Shown: in pieces, positions 33,857 to 45,475 of the stretch
Position numbering within the stretch: the first letter of the stretch is position 1
Layout of the letters: the number at the start of each line of letters is the position of its first letter
From: Dermanyssus gallinae
Taxonomy: Eukaryota > Arthropoda > Arachnida > Mesostigmata > Dermanyssidae
DNA: 64,000 nucleotides
Reading direction: 5' to 3'
Assembly (NCBI GenBank): GCA_003439945.1
Contig: QVRM01001473.1
Location: 83,501-147,500, forward strand
Program-made: the position numbers and the translations under genes
Notes under the pieces: model-generated
Database searches by the model: none
What the model was told of the DNA's origin: nothing
The model's input: only the letters and a program-made list of their open reading frames with translations

Positions 33857-34961
33857 TCATCGTCTTTTTATAAGGGACGAAGCCGTCGTCGTCTTGTTTG
33901 GCGCTTGACGTTTGTTCGTCTCCAGCAATGGCGGCCTCCATGATGTTGTCCTCTGTTAAAGTGGATTGCTCGTTAGCGTTGGGCTGGAGCTGGACTGCTT
34001 TGGGTCCTTGTTTAGAGTCCGTGCCTCTTACCTCGCTCTTTCGGTCCCTTGTATTTCGAATACATTGCCTGTAGGCCGGGCACTCCATGGAGTTGGCCGC
34101 GTGTCCGGTGTCACCCTCTTTGCAGTTGTAGCATTTGGGGTTTTTGTCGCACGTCTTGGCCGCATGGCCAATTGTTCCGCATTTGTGGCATCGTATGTCT
34201 GCCACTTTTGGCTCCTTGCATTCGCGTTCCCAATGCCCAATTTTCTGGCATTTAAAGCAGCACGGGGGTACTACCCATTCGATTAGAGGATACGACACCC
34301 ACCCGATTGTCAGCCTCCGCTTGGCCAGCAGTGCTTCTGCTTTCCGTTTTTCTAGCAGGACGGTGGCCCCCCACTTGCCCATCTTGTTTTGTCGGGGTTC
34401 TTCGATGACTATGGCCTCCGAGTTGGCGAGATTGAGGGCTTTTCGAACAGCCTGTTCGATGGTATCCTTACTAACCTCGTTATTTATTCCCAGCACACGA
34501 ATCTTCATGCTCGGCTGGCTTTCTGTGGCCTGCAGAGACGTTTTGTTCCTAATGCTGTCTAGAAAGCTTGTAGTTGCTCCCTTTTGGTTTTCCCTATAAA
34601 GTACTTTGATACCGCCCTCTCTGGGATATACGATGTTTGTTACCGTGACTCCAGCTCGGGTTGTGTCCACATCACGCTGTAGAATGCTGGACCATTCTGC
34701 TTGTGTTTTATCACCTGTTGTATTGATGATAATTGACCCGGTCTTGGGTTTTTGTGGACCTCGCGTTCGTCTCTCTGTTCGGGGGGCCTTCTTTTTTAGG
34801 CACAGATCAATCTCGCCTTCGAATCTTTGCAGCCAGTATTCTGTCGCTTTTCTGGCGAGTTCGGGGTTGGTTCCTTCTGTGATGTGCAGAGCTCCTCTTC
34901 TTCTGCTTTCTTCTGTCTTCCATTCTCTGTTAATGACCTTACTCATTTTGTCTATAACCAT
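33786..34961 (-). CDS. LINE ORF1: gag-like nucleic-acid-binding protein
   Basis: 391 residues from the first ATG (34,961). It binds element RNA to form the retrotransposition particle. Three zinc knuckles lie near the C-terminal half: CFKCQKIGHWEREC (about 235-248), CHKCGTIGHAAKTC (258-271) and a spaced CYNC...H...C (277-294). The N-terminal part is basic and charged without a named domain. The frame stays open upstream to a stop at 35,082, but that part (Ser/Arg-rich) is encoded by the target-site duplication and the flanking (TAC)n microsatellite, so I exclude it. The protein is on the short side for R1-type ORF1 proteins, consistent with a missing N-terminus. It ends TAA, one base before the start of the ORF2 numbering. 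Confidence 0.85.
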   Translation of the reverse strand: MVIDKMSKVINREWKTEESRRRGALHITEGTNPELARKATEYWLQRFEGEIDLCLKKKAPRTERRTRGPQKPKTGSIIINTTGDKTQAEWSSILQRDVDTTRAGVTVTNIVYPREGGIKVLYRENQKGATTSFLDSIRNKTSLQATESQPSMKIRVLGINNEVSKDTIEQAVRKALNLANSEAIVIEEPRQNKMGKWGATVLLEKRKAEALLAKRRLTIGWVSYPLIEWVVPPCCFKCQKIGHWERECKEPKVADIRCHKCGTIGHAAKTCDKNPKCYNCKEGDTGHAANSMECPAYRQCIRNTRDRKSEVRGTDSKQGPKAVQLQPNANEQSTLTEDNIMEAAIAGDEQTSSAKQDDDGFVPYKKTMKNPRDRDANTIQNDAEQTAMHTD

Positions 34962-34973
34962 TTCAATTGTTTC

Positions 34974-35061
34974 ACTACTTCTTTTACTACTACTACTACT
35001 TCTACTACTACTACTACGACTACTTCTACTTCTACTACGACTACTTCTACTACTACTTCTC
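34974..35061. repeat. right target-site duplication and (TAC)n microsatellite
   Basis: ACTACTTCTTTTAC (34,974-34,987), then TAC/TTC/GAC triplets to 35,061. Together with 30,646-30,670 this reconstructs one interrupted microsatellite split by the LINE. Confidence 0.85.
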
Positions 35062-36229
35062 GTCACCACCGAAAGGTCGCGTCAAGACGGCGCTGTCAAT
35101 CGACGGGTGTGCAGCATACCGAATGCTGCACATCAATTTTCCCGTCCCTTCGCTAAAAGGAATTCGCGTCTCTTTGACCGTTGCCCGACGTCTGCCGCCC
35201 GCGTTTCTTTTTTGTCCCCGTACGATGACGACGACCAGAACGTTGTTGCTTCTGGCCACCGTGGTTCACCGTCCGCTACAGACCCGCCCGTGTACCGCTG
35301 GCATGGTGCGTGCGTACGACATTCCCGTCTCGCCTCGGCAAAACGACGTAGGTCGATTTTTGCTGATTCTTTGTTACAATGTTTCAAACGGGCAGAACCA
35401 CCAGAAGAAACATAAATGCGGGAGAGAGAGAGAGAGCGCGGGAGAGAGAGAGCGAGAGAGAAATGAGCGACATTTGAGTGTGAACCGTTCAGAGAAGGGA
35501 AACCAGTCTGTCCCGTGATTTACTCTTACACTGGCTTATGGCGCATTGCCGTCGTCCTATGGCTGACGAGTGCGGACGCGTTTATCCGCGAGGTCCGACC
35601 TCACCGCTCGCCGGTCATTAGGTCTGTAAACAGGTAGACGGGTAGACTGCGCTACCCTTAACAACGGAGCCAGCCACACCTCCTTGTTACCGATGTCCCG
35701 CCATAGACGAAGACGGCGACCCACGAAGAGACGGAAGTGTGCAACCGTCGAATCGACCGCTGCACCGTATGCGCATATGCATGGTCGGCATTACGCAGTT
35801 GTCTAAAACGTTCGGTACAGCGCTTTCTTCGGATTTCTCTTCAGTCGGGCTTGTACGTCTCTGATATTTTATTGCTGGCTAGTTGCAGTGTGCTTTGTCA
35901 CACGATATCCCACTAACTATAGTGGATGTAGATTGACTCCAACATGTTTCATGTTGGAGTTCTCTCTACATCATTTCATTCTCTCTCTCTCTCTCACATC
36001 CTTTACTATGTATATGTTTATATACGTGCATGCTCAGCCGAATGGACACATCAGCAAGTAGGTGAGTAGCGTCGACGAGCACACATATTTATTTGCAAGA
36101 CATTTCCTGATGGCAGATAAACTGGCTGGCTGCATTGCCAACTCCATCGAGCTTGCAACGGCTGTTGCCGTCCTAGCTCCAGCTTGAATTACTTCTCTCC
36201 ATCGCCAATTTCATCGACTTGCATCGCGG

Positions 36230-36230
<1 letters not shown>
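35062..36230. other. no gene recognised; (GA)n and a small hairpin
   Basis: (GA)n lies at 35,424-35,462. A hairpin at 35,936-35,960 (ACTCCAACATG, loop TTT, perfect 11-base complement) extends imperfectly to 35,925-35,971. (CT)n lies at 35,980-35,995. Confidence 0.5.
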
Positions 36231-36261
<31 letters not shown>

Positions 36262-36262
36262 G
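36231..36262. repeat. (TC)n microsatellite
   Basis: About 30 bp of TC with one interruption. Confidence 0.9.
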
Positions 36263-37994
36263 TCTGCGCAACACAATAAAGCCTCACTATCATGCTCACC
36301 ATCAAGCTGGCCGACGTCAGCGTGCTCGGTCGAATTTGGTTACTCGCGTGCGATTATTGTGCGAAAACGTTGATTAACGACGAACACCTACATAATATTC
36401 TGTCTGTTACCTCGTCTCGCCTGAGGCAAGCTAGCTCACGACTCAAGATGCGACTGCCAAAGACAGCGGTTGTTGACAAGTCCTGTAACATTAAACTATG
36501 CTACAAACTCTAAGTATTGTTGGCTAGACTCCTGGCATTACTTGTTACTTTATGTCACTGCCAAAAGATGATGACGCTGTGTGAGCGCGTAAAAATCTTT
36601 GCGCCCAGGAAGTGACAACTAGTAGAGTGATACATACCTAAAAATGTGCGTATGGCCAGTATGTCTAACCGAAGAACAGCATTTAAGCTAGACACGAAAA
36701 CTGCCGGAGATAGGCACCGATTTCTCGGCGGCTAAAGCGACATTGAAAAGCGACCGCTTCGTCAATCGGAAGTACGGCCTACAAAACAATGTGATTATGT
36801 TTGTAGCAACAACGACGTCTTTACTCGATGTGAAACACTTGCCATCTTCTAAACCGGGAGCGCTTGCAAAACACAAAGATATGCTCTAAGCACTAACAGA
36901 AGTCTCGTTTACACTAGTGCTTTGCCTTGAAACCGAACGACCATCCAAAATGTCTGCAGCTAAGTACCCTCGTCGATTTTCGAAATATCGACTCAGAGAA
37001 ATGTCGAGGGCTTGTCTTGTTGTCGAAGGCGATTGTCTCTTATCAAAGCAGCGCAGGAGAGTTCACATGATTAGGAAATCAGATTACGTTAATCTTACGA
37101 CATCGCGCCAACCTAATATATGCTCTTGCGGACATTCGGATATCAACATCGACGTCGGCGCTGCAATGCTTGCTAACGAATTTTTTGGAGGAGACGATGC
37201 AGTAGTTACATAGCCTGTCGCTATTATATTGGCATTTTAGGTTCGACGGTCACAGCTAATCCGTGTGAACGTGTAGATGATCATAGGCTCTATAGCACAG
37301 CAGACCTAACTTCATAACTCTTTGTAGGTAGAACACCTACCACGTGACCTAGATGCAGTCAGTGGCGAAATCGGCTTTAAAGACTGATTGACGGCGACCT
37401 TAGCAACATTTTATGTACGTTTTTGCCAGGCTCTTTATGAAAAGAGAGTCTGCCTTTCGTTTATGGCGCAGTATTTTAGCAGATTTAGAACGTGGTTTAT
37501 TTGCGAAACTGCATTACAAATGCTTAATTTTTCGAATAGAAACTGACCTTTTATAAATTCGAGTGAATTTACACAGTCACATGGTCATATATATACAGGC
37601 GTGTACACAGTAAACCGGGGATACAGCTCATTGGTGTGATTCAACATTGTAGCAAGGAAATACGCTCGACACAACAGTATTGCTGACCCTTTATATGGTG
37701 GTTCGTATAACTCATCAATCAATTACCATATCCGCAGCTCTTCACTTCGCGACGCCTGCTAACGCCCTCATCGATCTGTTATACCAGAGCCAGAGACAAG
37801 ATACTTTTTTAATTCCCGCACAAATGTACTCACAGAGGTGAGAGATCTTATGCATACTGGTAGCGCGCCCCAAATATGCGGCAGTCGAAGGAATAAGGTA
37901 AACCAATATTTACAAATAATGCTTCGAAGGTGTATGCATGCGTCGAGCCACGATCACATCCACTCTACAAGCTGTTTGTAGCAAGTCACATGCG

Positions 37995-37995
<1 letters not shown>
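36263..37995. other. no gene recognised
   Basis: Short open frames (73-98 codons) without recognisable domains. A GTGGTTTATT...CTGCAT phrase near 37,493 resembles the end motif at 22,480 and 25,890. Confidence 0.5.
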
Positions 37996-37996
<1 letters not shown>

Positions 37997-38089
<93 letters not shown>

Positions 38090-38090
38090 A
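37997..38090. repeat. (TA)n microsatellite
   Basis: About 80 bp of TA, then a short AT-rich extension. Confidence 0.95.
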
Positions 38091-39540
38091 AGAGAGCGCG
38101 GGCGAGAAAGAAAGAAAACGACGAACCCAAGCCAAATCGTCTCGCAACGATACTGAGACCCGACGTCTGCAAGTGACAAGCTCGACACATGCTGTCACGT
38201 CGGGATGGTTGGTTTCTGTTCGTGCGCAGCCGAAACGTATATATAGTTCATGATAGGCCGTTTACTATCCAATACGTACATCGAGCGCGGCGGTGCGACA
38301 TGTCCGGCGTGAAAACGCCTTTTCCACTCTCAGCCTTTCTTTTTCGTTTCGACAGGCCGGCAGGTTTACAGACAGCTAGCCAGCCAGACAGACAGACAGA
38401 CAGATAGACAGACAGACAGACAGAGGGATAGGTCTATATAAATAGATGGATGTTCGTTCCGCCCGTTACCGCCGGGCCTTCGCCGGTCGACGACATTATC
38501 TTCTCTTTTCGTCGGTGTGGCCCAGTGTGGCTTGGGTGGCGGGTGCCCTCGTCCCGCCCCGCGCCGCCCGAGACGGTTCCCTCCTTCCCTGACTTCTGTG
38601 ACCCACGCGCCACTTTTTTCTTTCTTTCTGCGCGACTCGTTTTTCAGCTTCATTTCATCTTCGTCGTCGTGGTTCGCTCGTTCTCGAGCCTCGATTTTCC
38701 TCTACGCTTTTTACGTTTCTCCACGACCACGACCACTACCACCACCACCTCCAACTCCCCCTCCAATGCCACAGCCACAGCCACCACCGCCGCCACTGGT
38801 GCCGCTGCCTTCCTCTCGATCGTGGTTGTTGGTTGGCATGCGGTTGGAGTTAGGATACAAACAGCGGCGGGCCGTCGTTTTCCCGTCCATCCGTCCTCCG
38901 ACTGTCCGATCTGTCTACCTGGTTAGTAGGTTGTCCAACGTCACTCGTCCAACTCAGAACCACTCACTGCCAGTTGAGTTGTGGCCTGCCGACGTCACCA
39001 CGACCACGCAACCTTCTACCTTAGTGGCCGGCTTTTTGACAGAGATAGAGAAACCAGACATCGAGAGAGAGAGAGAGAGAGAGAGCGCGCGAGCGAGCAA
39101 CAGAGACAGAGCGAGAGAAACGCGATCGTCTGCAATCGAATGAATAACTTTGCCGGTTCTCGTTGTCGTCGGTGGTGGTGGTGGCGGCGGCGGCGGTTCC
39201 TTGGTGTTCGTTTGCGCCCGATTCGACACAACGTATCTATCTCCCTCCACTACGCCACGAGGAGAGAATGTGCTCAAGTAAATAATGCTGTCATTGTCTT
39301 CTGCTGCCGTTGCCGACGACCTTGCTGTGACAGCGCAACCAAGCATCCCGCTGACTGAGTTCGCCGAGATCGATACGGTCACGACCGCTGCTGGTTACGT
39401 AAACAAAATACGAGTACATCACCTACCGAATGATACATGCACATATGCGAGCCCAGATTGCAAATTCTAGTGCTTTGAATTTTGCCGTCTAAGCGAAATC
39501 ACTTAGGTTTTTAGGTTTGTTTTGCTTAGAAGCTTGTTTC
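38091..39540. other. GC-rich low complexity, no gene recognised
   Basis: (CAGA)n at 38,385-38,424, (CCA)n near 38,725-38,800, (GA)n at 39,062-39,085 and (GGT/GGC)n near 39,171-39,197. The antisense-overlapping frames here are not convincing genes. Confidence 0.6.
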
Positions 39541-39677
<137 letters not shown>

Positions 39678-41153
39678 GGCTTTATTTTTGTAAGTATTAC
39701 ATATTTTCATAACAGAAACAACAAGTGTTCAAACTTTATCCATTCTCATCATGTCTAAGAGGGAGAGAGAGAGAGAGCAAAAACAAAATGAGAGTACGTT
39801 AGCCTGATTGGTGTCATCAAATAGGATAGCGCTTTAAGCGATGGCAATGTCTCCCATCACCAGCAGCAGCAATACAAGACTAGTAGAGCAATACAATAAA
39901 CGCCGCTGTTGATGAGAACCTGTCATGATCTTCCATATCGCCCATAGCGCACTCCCGTGTCACTGTCGTTTTCTTCATCGGAGGTGTTGAGGGGATGCGG
40001 GGGAGTGTTTTAGGACATGGCCCTTCCTCTCTCTCTCTCTCTCTCCTTCTCGTCGCTTGCAGGAGAGCAACTACATGGCAAGACCATAACGCTGTGTTCT
40101 TGTCCGTCGGCCCGCGGACAGCTGGCTATGCGACCAGAAGCGAAGACACGCCGCAGCCAAAATAAGCCCCCCCCCCCCCCCTCCCTGCTCGTATGAGCAG
40201 GTGGCCGCCCTGTCACCCCCAGCATCACCACCACAACCCCCGCCACCGCCGACATCGCTATATAGTGGTGGCAGCAGCTGGGCTATTGCGGTCCAACTTC
40301 TCGCAGCCTGTTGCCGCTTTTATCGCCGCCTCATACAATACACTTGTCTAACGAGCGAAGCGAAAGTGTACAGCATGTCTCTTGTTACGTTAACACCCCT
40401 CCGGCCGGACCTCGCCTCTTCCCCTCATCACCCCCCCCCCCCCTCTCAACGCCTTGAACCAGCAGGCCCTCTTTGCGTCTCCAAAAAGCCATCGACTATC
40501 ATCTTCCTCTCCTTCTTCTCTCTGTGGTGTCGAAACCGTCCGGCACTATCGCGCGGCCAACGCTTTTTTTGACAAAACTTTAAGCCGTCAGCAGTTTTTT
40601 CGTCTTCTACTTTGCAAAAAAAAACAGAAAGCGAGAGAGAAGTCGAGAACAATATTCGTCATGCTTGCTTGTATTCGCATATAAGCATGTTTCGAACATT
40701 TAGGGGACACGCATTTTGCCAGGCGGTCATTGTATTTAAATAAATGCCTGGAGGTAAGGCTTGGCTTACAGCTTTAGTCAAAGGCAGGCGTTCTTAGGTA
40801 GATTGACGTCATTTGAACTGCTACAAAACGAGCATGCCGGAGCGCAGATGCATCGAGTAGGATTTTAATCATGCTCAAATGTCTTCAGAGCAATAGATTC
40901 AATAGCGTTACTGGAGCGCTAGGTAAGCAAGGAAAAACATATTTCGCTCTGAATACAGCCTGGCACGGACAAGGGCTTGAAATAGTATCGAATTTATTTT
41001 GTCGTATTTTTTATACATGCCGTCTACATTTTCTCTTGTGTTTGGCATTATCGTAGAAAGCCACTTAGTCCTTAACTAAGTGCGCACCTTTTGTACGATG
41101 AGAAAGCTCACTTACTTTTGTATGAGGATAGGAATTACGTTTCTTATACACAC

Positions 41154-41155
<2 letters not shown>
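39678..41155. other. no gene recognised
   Basis: (GA)n near 39,765, (CT)n at 40,027-40,044 and C runs near 40,168-40,181 and 40,430-40,443. No supported gene. Confidence 0.5.

Positions 41156-41186
<31 letters not shown>
41156..41186. repeat. (TA)n microsatellite
   Basis: About 30 bp of TA. Confidence 0.9.
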
Positions 41187-41187
<1 letters not shown>

Positions 41188-44100
41188 CCACTTATCTTCA
41201 CGGTGTTTCATTATTACGAATGTTTGTCATGCCATGTTATATATGGGCTCGCATCTGCCGGGGGATATGCAGGGCATCTCTGAAAGGCAAGAACGATAAA
41301 AGGAAAAGAGAGAGGAGAAAAACGCAAGAGAAGGAAAGTGTGCGTAGGTGCTGGCTGGTCGACGCATAGTCAACGAGGCGTTGAGGCCGAAGTGCTAGCA
41401 GCAGCAGAAGCAGCGACGACGGAAATCGAAAGGCCAACAAAGGGGAAATCGCCATTCGCCAGCCCACCATCGAGAGACAACGTGATCGCCATAGGCCCGC
41501 CCGAATTGCGGCACAGAGGGATGTTTGCTGCGAAATACGAAGAAAGGTCCGCTGTCGTTTTCGCTATCGTATCGCCCCCCTCGCCTCGACCTTCTCCCCT
41601 TCATCGATGTATCCGCCTTAAGGACGACCACTCACCACGAGGCAGCCAGCCAGCTTATCGACAATTCTTCAGGTGTTTTGTGGTCCATACGTGTGTGCGT
41701 GTCGGCGTTCTCAAACGGCTAGCGAGAGTCAGTTGACTAGCGAGCGCTAGCTATTCCTGTCCCCTGCTGTACTACTTTCACATTGCCACATGCAGCTATC
41801 GTGCTACTGCTACTATTTCTACCGGGCATGGCTCTGTTTCCGCAATTGAGGCCGCCGCTGGCTCTGATCGTAGTAGTGTTTGCCTATATCTGAGCGTAAG
41901 ACGGAACGATTTCTATAAGGAAGCTAGAGGCTAGAGAGAAAGTATTGAAAGAGAGGGGCAAGCAATGAGAGGGCAAATTCCGTAGCGGCCAGGCTATCGA
42001 AGGACCCGGCCGAGTTGACCCCCCCCTGTCGAGGGGTATCCCGCGCGTTTCAAGTCCTTTTACTATGGGTGGAAGCCCATCCGCCGGCCGTTGGTAGCCG
42101 CAGCCCACACCCCTGTCGCCCCTCAGTCGCCGCCGTTGGTCGTACGTTTCGCCAGGAGGAGAAGGAACAGGTCAATAGCAGAAGAAGAAGCAGTTGCAGT
42201 AGCAGCAGCAGCAGGAGCGATACACCCCAATGGCGGTAAGGCGACGGTGCTGCTGCTGAGGAACGAATCGTTCGTTGCCATCCTTCCGCACTCAGCGCAG
42301 CCTCTTGCAGGGACAGCCGAAAGGCGGGCGAAGAATCCCCAGCGGTCATAGTAAAAGTGGCAGTAAGGCTGAGTCGTTCTGCATCGACTGCGGCTAGGCG
42401 GTGAAGGACGACGGACGTTCGCTATTTGGGAGATACAGACGACGGGTGCAATATTGAGAAGCGAAGATGACAAGGAAACGCTACAGCAGCAAAAGACGAA
42501 AAAGAAACGCAGCGGAAGAAAAGGAAGACGTCAACGAGAAACAAGCGGAGAAAACGCAAATGCAGGCTCAACGAAAAGGGGTTAGGGCTGGGCATTACCG
42601 GGTTTTGAGGTTTCGTTCGAGGGCGCTTCATTAGATCGGCTTGCTTGTTTGCATTAATGATGGAAGTGGCATTGTTGTTGTTGTTGTTTTTGTTGTTGCT
42701 GCTGCTGTAGTTGTTGTTCCTGATGTATTCTCAAAACCTTCCCTTCATGTTGTTGTTGTTGTTGTTCTTTAGGTCGGTTTTTGTCTAAGCCGGGTAAATG
42801 CGCCGGGAGACCGCCAACGGCCTTCAATCAATGCGGCCATCTGCTAGCTAGATATATAGATAGTGGGATACGCCTTACCGTAACGTTGAATGCTATAGCA
42901 AGACGCCATAATGGCTTTCGCGCGTTCGCCTTCACTTCGAGCCATCCTCTTATACGCTCAGTAGCTCTGTGCGCTCCGCCGTGATTGAGGATCGATCGAA
43001 AAACATCTGGACGGACGGGGCATATCGGGCACAATGACCCTGAGCAGGCCACAGTGGCGGCACACGAACATGCCTGAACACAAGCACGGTCTGCCGGCGA
43101 AGCCTCGATTCCAAATCAGAGATGCCGGATAGAGAAGTCTCTTGACGATTACACCCCACACCGGTCTGGCAGTTAGCAATCATTTTGTATCAAGCGTATC
43201 CTATATAATGATAATGATAATTATTGCACGTCAAACAATGTTACAGCTGTAATATCTAAACGTATTATCCCGATTTTTTTAAAGAATGACCTTACCCTAT
43301 GGCGCCTTAAATAGATGCCGCATTTTTTCTGCAAACGGCCAAAGACAACGCTTGCCTGAAGAATTGACACTCCCTTCGGTCGCTCGTAACCTCCTCTTGT
43401 ATCCGCTCCAGCGCATTTAGCTCGTTTTCTGGCTTCGGTGTGTTTTGCTACTTTACTAAGCAGCAGTGGTGCACGAAACCGTTGCATCCCAAGCTAAGGA
43501 TGACCTATGTGACCATATTGCAATGATCACAAATGCAACAATATGATGCAACAATCTAAAATCTGACTGTTTTTTTGTTTGGCTTTTGAGCTCATCTAGG
43601 TTATACTGGCTGGGGTGTTCTTCTAAAAGACCCGGATCCAGTTTGGTGTATCGTGCCTTACTGGTGTCATGTCTCATTTGAGGTTAAACTGCCTCCTTCA
43701 CTAACGAAGCTGGCACCGAACCTAAGCGTGCAAGTGAAACAGCGTAGCAGAATTGACTTTTCTTAGTCTTCCACATTGAATTCAGATATTGATTTTTTAT
43801 TATGAGCTGGATTGTGTTGGAGAAGGATTGTGTCGCGTAGGGATCAAATTGGTAACTTCCGATGCTAAAGCCGCCGGCTATTTCTACATCTTCTCCGTAT
43901 CGCCGTCAATAGAAAAAAGTGTGGAATCTTGCACAACATATATCGAAGACACACGTAATATTAGAAACGCTGTACCATGACCACTTCAACTGGCATCAAA
44001 ACGAATCGTGCCCTTGGATGTCATTGTTCCTCGAACACGATTAGGCAAACGTACTTCTAAGCCTCTCGGACATGTCACCTCAAGTGTGATCATGTGACCG

Positions 44101-44790
44101 TACCGCTATGCCGCGGATTATTTCCGCTAACATAACAGGCGTTTGTGCAAGAACGATAACTCGTTGAGCAAACACGATTCAGAAGCGTAACGCAAATAGC
44201 TAGATTTGACGATAACGCGACCGCCGTTAAGGACAATCTACCGACAATCCAATTAGCCCCCGCTATATACACGTATGCATACAAGGGCGAGAAGATCAAT
44301 CTGTGTCTCATTGATCTAGCATCGCTTTAACATTGAGCCCACAACTTACTGCACCGGTAGACATACTATTGATGGTCACTAAACTGTTTCATTGTGGAAT
44401 TATTGGTGAATGAGATGCCACACCGGCATACAAGTAAAGCTTTGGAATTATACGTACATCTTAGACGATAATAGTGTAGCAAATCAGATAAATAGATTAG
44501 GGAGGGAGGGGGGGGGGCGCTATAGGATAACTGAACTCTCGTAAACGCTTAGACCTCAAATAATTAAGGACTGAACCTAAGAATGCATTTGGCATATTTT
44601 AAGTTGTACGGGTTCGCATCTTTGTGTTAGTGTTGACTTCAGCCGCTGAATTTTAGTTTACATGCCAAAAAATGACACCTTTGATCAGAGGTGCATAATG
44701 GCATGCAACACAATTTTGACGACAACAACGAACGTGTCCATATAGATGTTTTAAAAAACTAACTTACTATTAGCATAAGGTTGTGGACGA

Positions 44791-44793
<3 letters not shown>
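41187..44793. other. no gene recognised
   Basis: GC-rich and CAG/GTT-rich to about 42,770 (for example GTT repeats at 42,673-42,695 and 42,750-42,765), then unique-looking sequence. A segment at about 43,595-43,650 shares a diverged phrase with 47,795-47,830, possibly an old SINE. Confidence 0.5.

Positions 44794-44861
<68 letters not shown>
44794..44861. repeat. (TA)n microsatellite
   Basis: About 68 bp of TA, followed by a T-rich stretch at 44,869-44,882. Confidence 0.95.
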
Positions 44862-44863
<2 letters not shown>

Positions 44864-44882
44864 CACTGTTTTTTTTTTATTT

Positions 44883-45421
44883 AGCTCATAACGAGGTGTA
44901 ACCAATTGGCTCCCCAGCGAACGTGACGACAAACTACACCAGCTATACATATTGATTTAACACATACCCTAGATATAATTACTCAACACGCGTGCATGAC
45001 ACTGCCGAGCAGGGTCTCCGCTGTTGCCGCCTCACATAAGGTTATTATTAAGGAGGCGAGGTAGGAACTCAGCACATCGACCGCTGCCATAGAGCATCGT
45101 ATATACACGCACATATACGGACGACCGAGGACTTCCCTACCCCTCCACTTCCCGGCTCCTGTTCGCCCAAAAGAACACAGGCGAATCGATATTTGTCGGA
45201 TGCCCGTTGCTTGCTAAGAGCGTCTGCTTGCTCTCGTCTCGATGCTGATCAGCGCAAAGCGTATCGGTTGTGTCCTGCTGCGTTTATTCCTCAGAGATAC
45301 AGAGTCACGGAAGAGAGCCCTGCAATCTGCGACTTAACGCCAATTGCTTTCAAAGTATGAAAGAGCTTCATTAGAGACAAAGAGATTGACGTCTAAGAAC
45401 GTTACATTCAGAGCCAATTGG

Positions 45422-45426
<5 letters not shown>
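44883..45426. other. no gene recognised
   Basis: No supported feature. Confidence 0.5.

Positions 45427-45473
<47 letters not shown>
45427..45473. repeat. (TA)n microsatellite
   Basis: About 46 bp of TA. Confidence 0.95.

Positions 45474-45475
<2 letters not shown>

Larger units (their letters stand above)
30671..34973 (-). mobile_element. R1-like non-LTR retrotransposon with both ORFs open
   Basis: About 4.3 kb on the minus strand. The 3' end is a 16-base A run (T run at 30,671-30,686 on plus) preceded by AATAAA (30,698-30,703). ORF1 carries three CCHC knuckles. ORF2 carries AP endonuclease, reverse transcriptase and a C-terminal CCHC, the architecture of the R1/Jockey/I superfamily; R1 clade is the best guess. 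A 14-bp target-site duplication flanks it exactly, and both flanks are (TAC)n, so it inserted into a microsatellite. The 5' end is only 12 bases before the first ORF1 ATG, so the copy is probably slightly 5'-truncated and lacks its promoter/5' UTR. No stop or frameshift is seen in either ORF, suggesting recent insertion. Confidence 0.9.

Noticed and set aside
30752..35415. Plus-strand frames across the LINE, including a 269-codon one
   Set aside because: Shadows of ORF1/ORF2, which lie on the minus strand and carry all motifs.
38385..38424. CRISPR-like short repeat array from (CAGA)n and similar tetranucleotides
   Set aside because: No spacers; it is a plain microsatellite in eukaryotic DNA.
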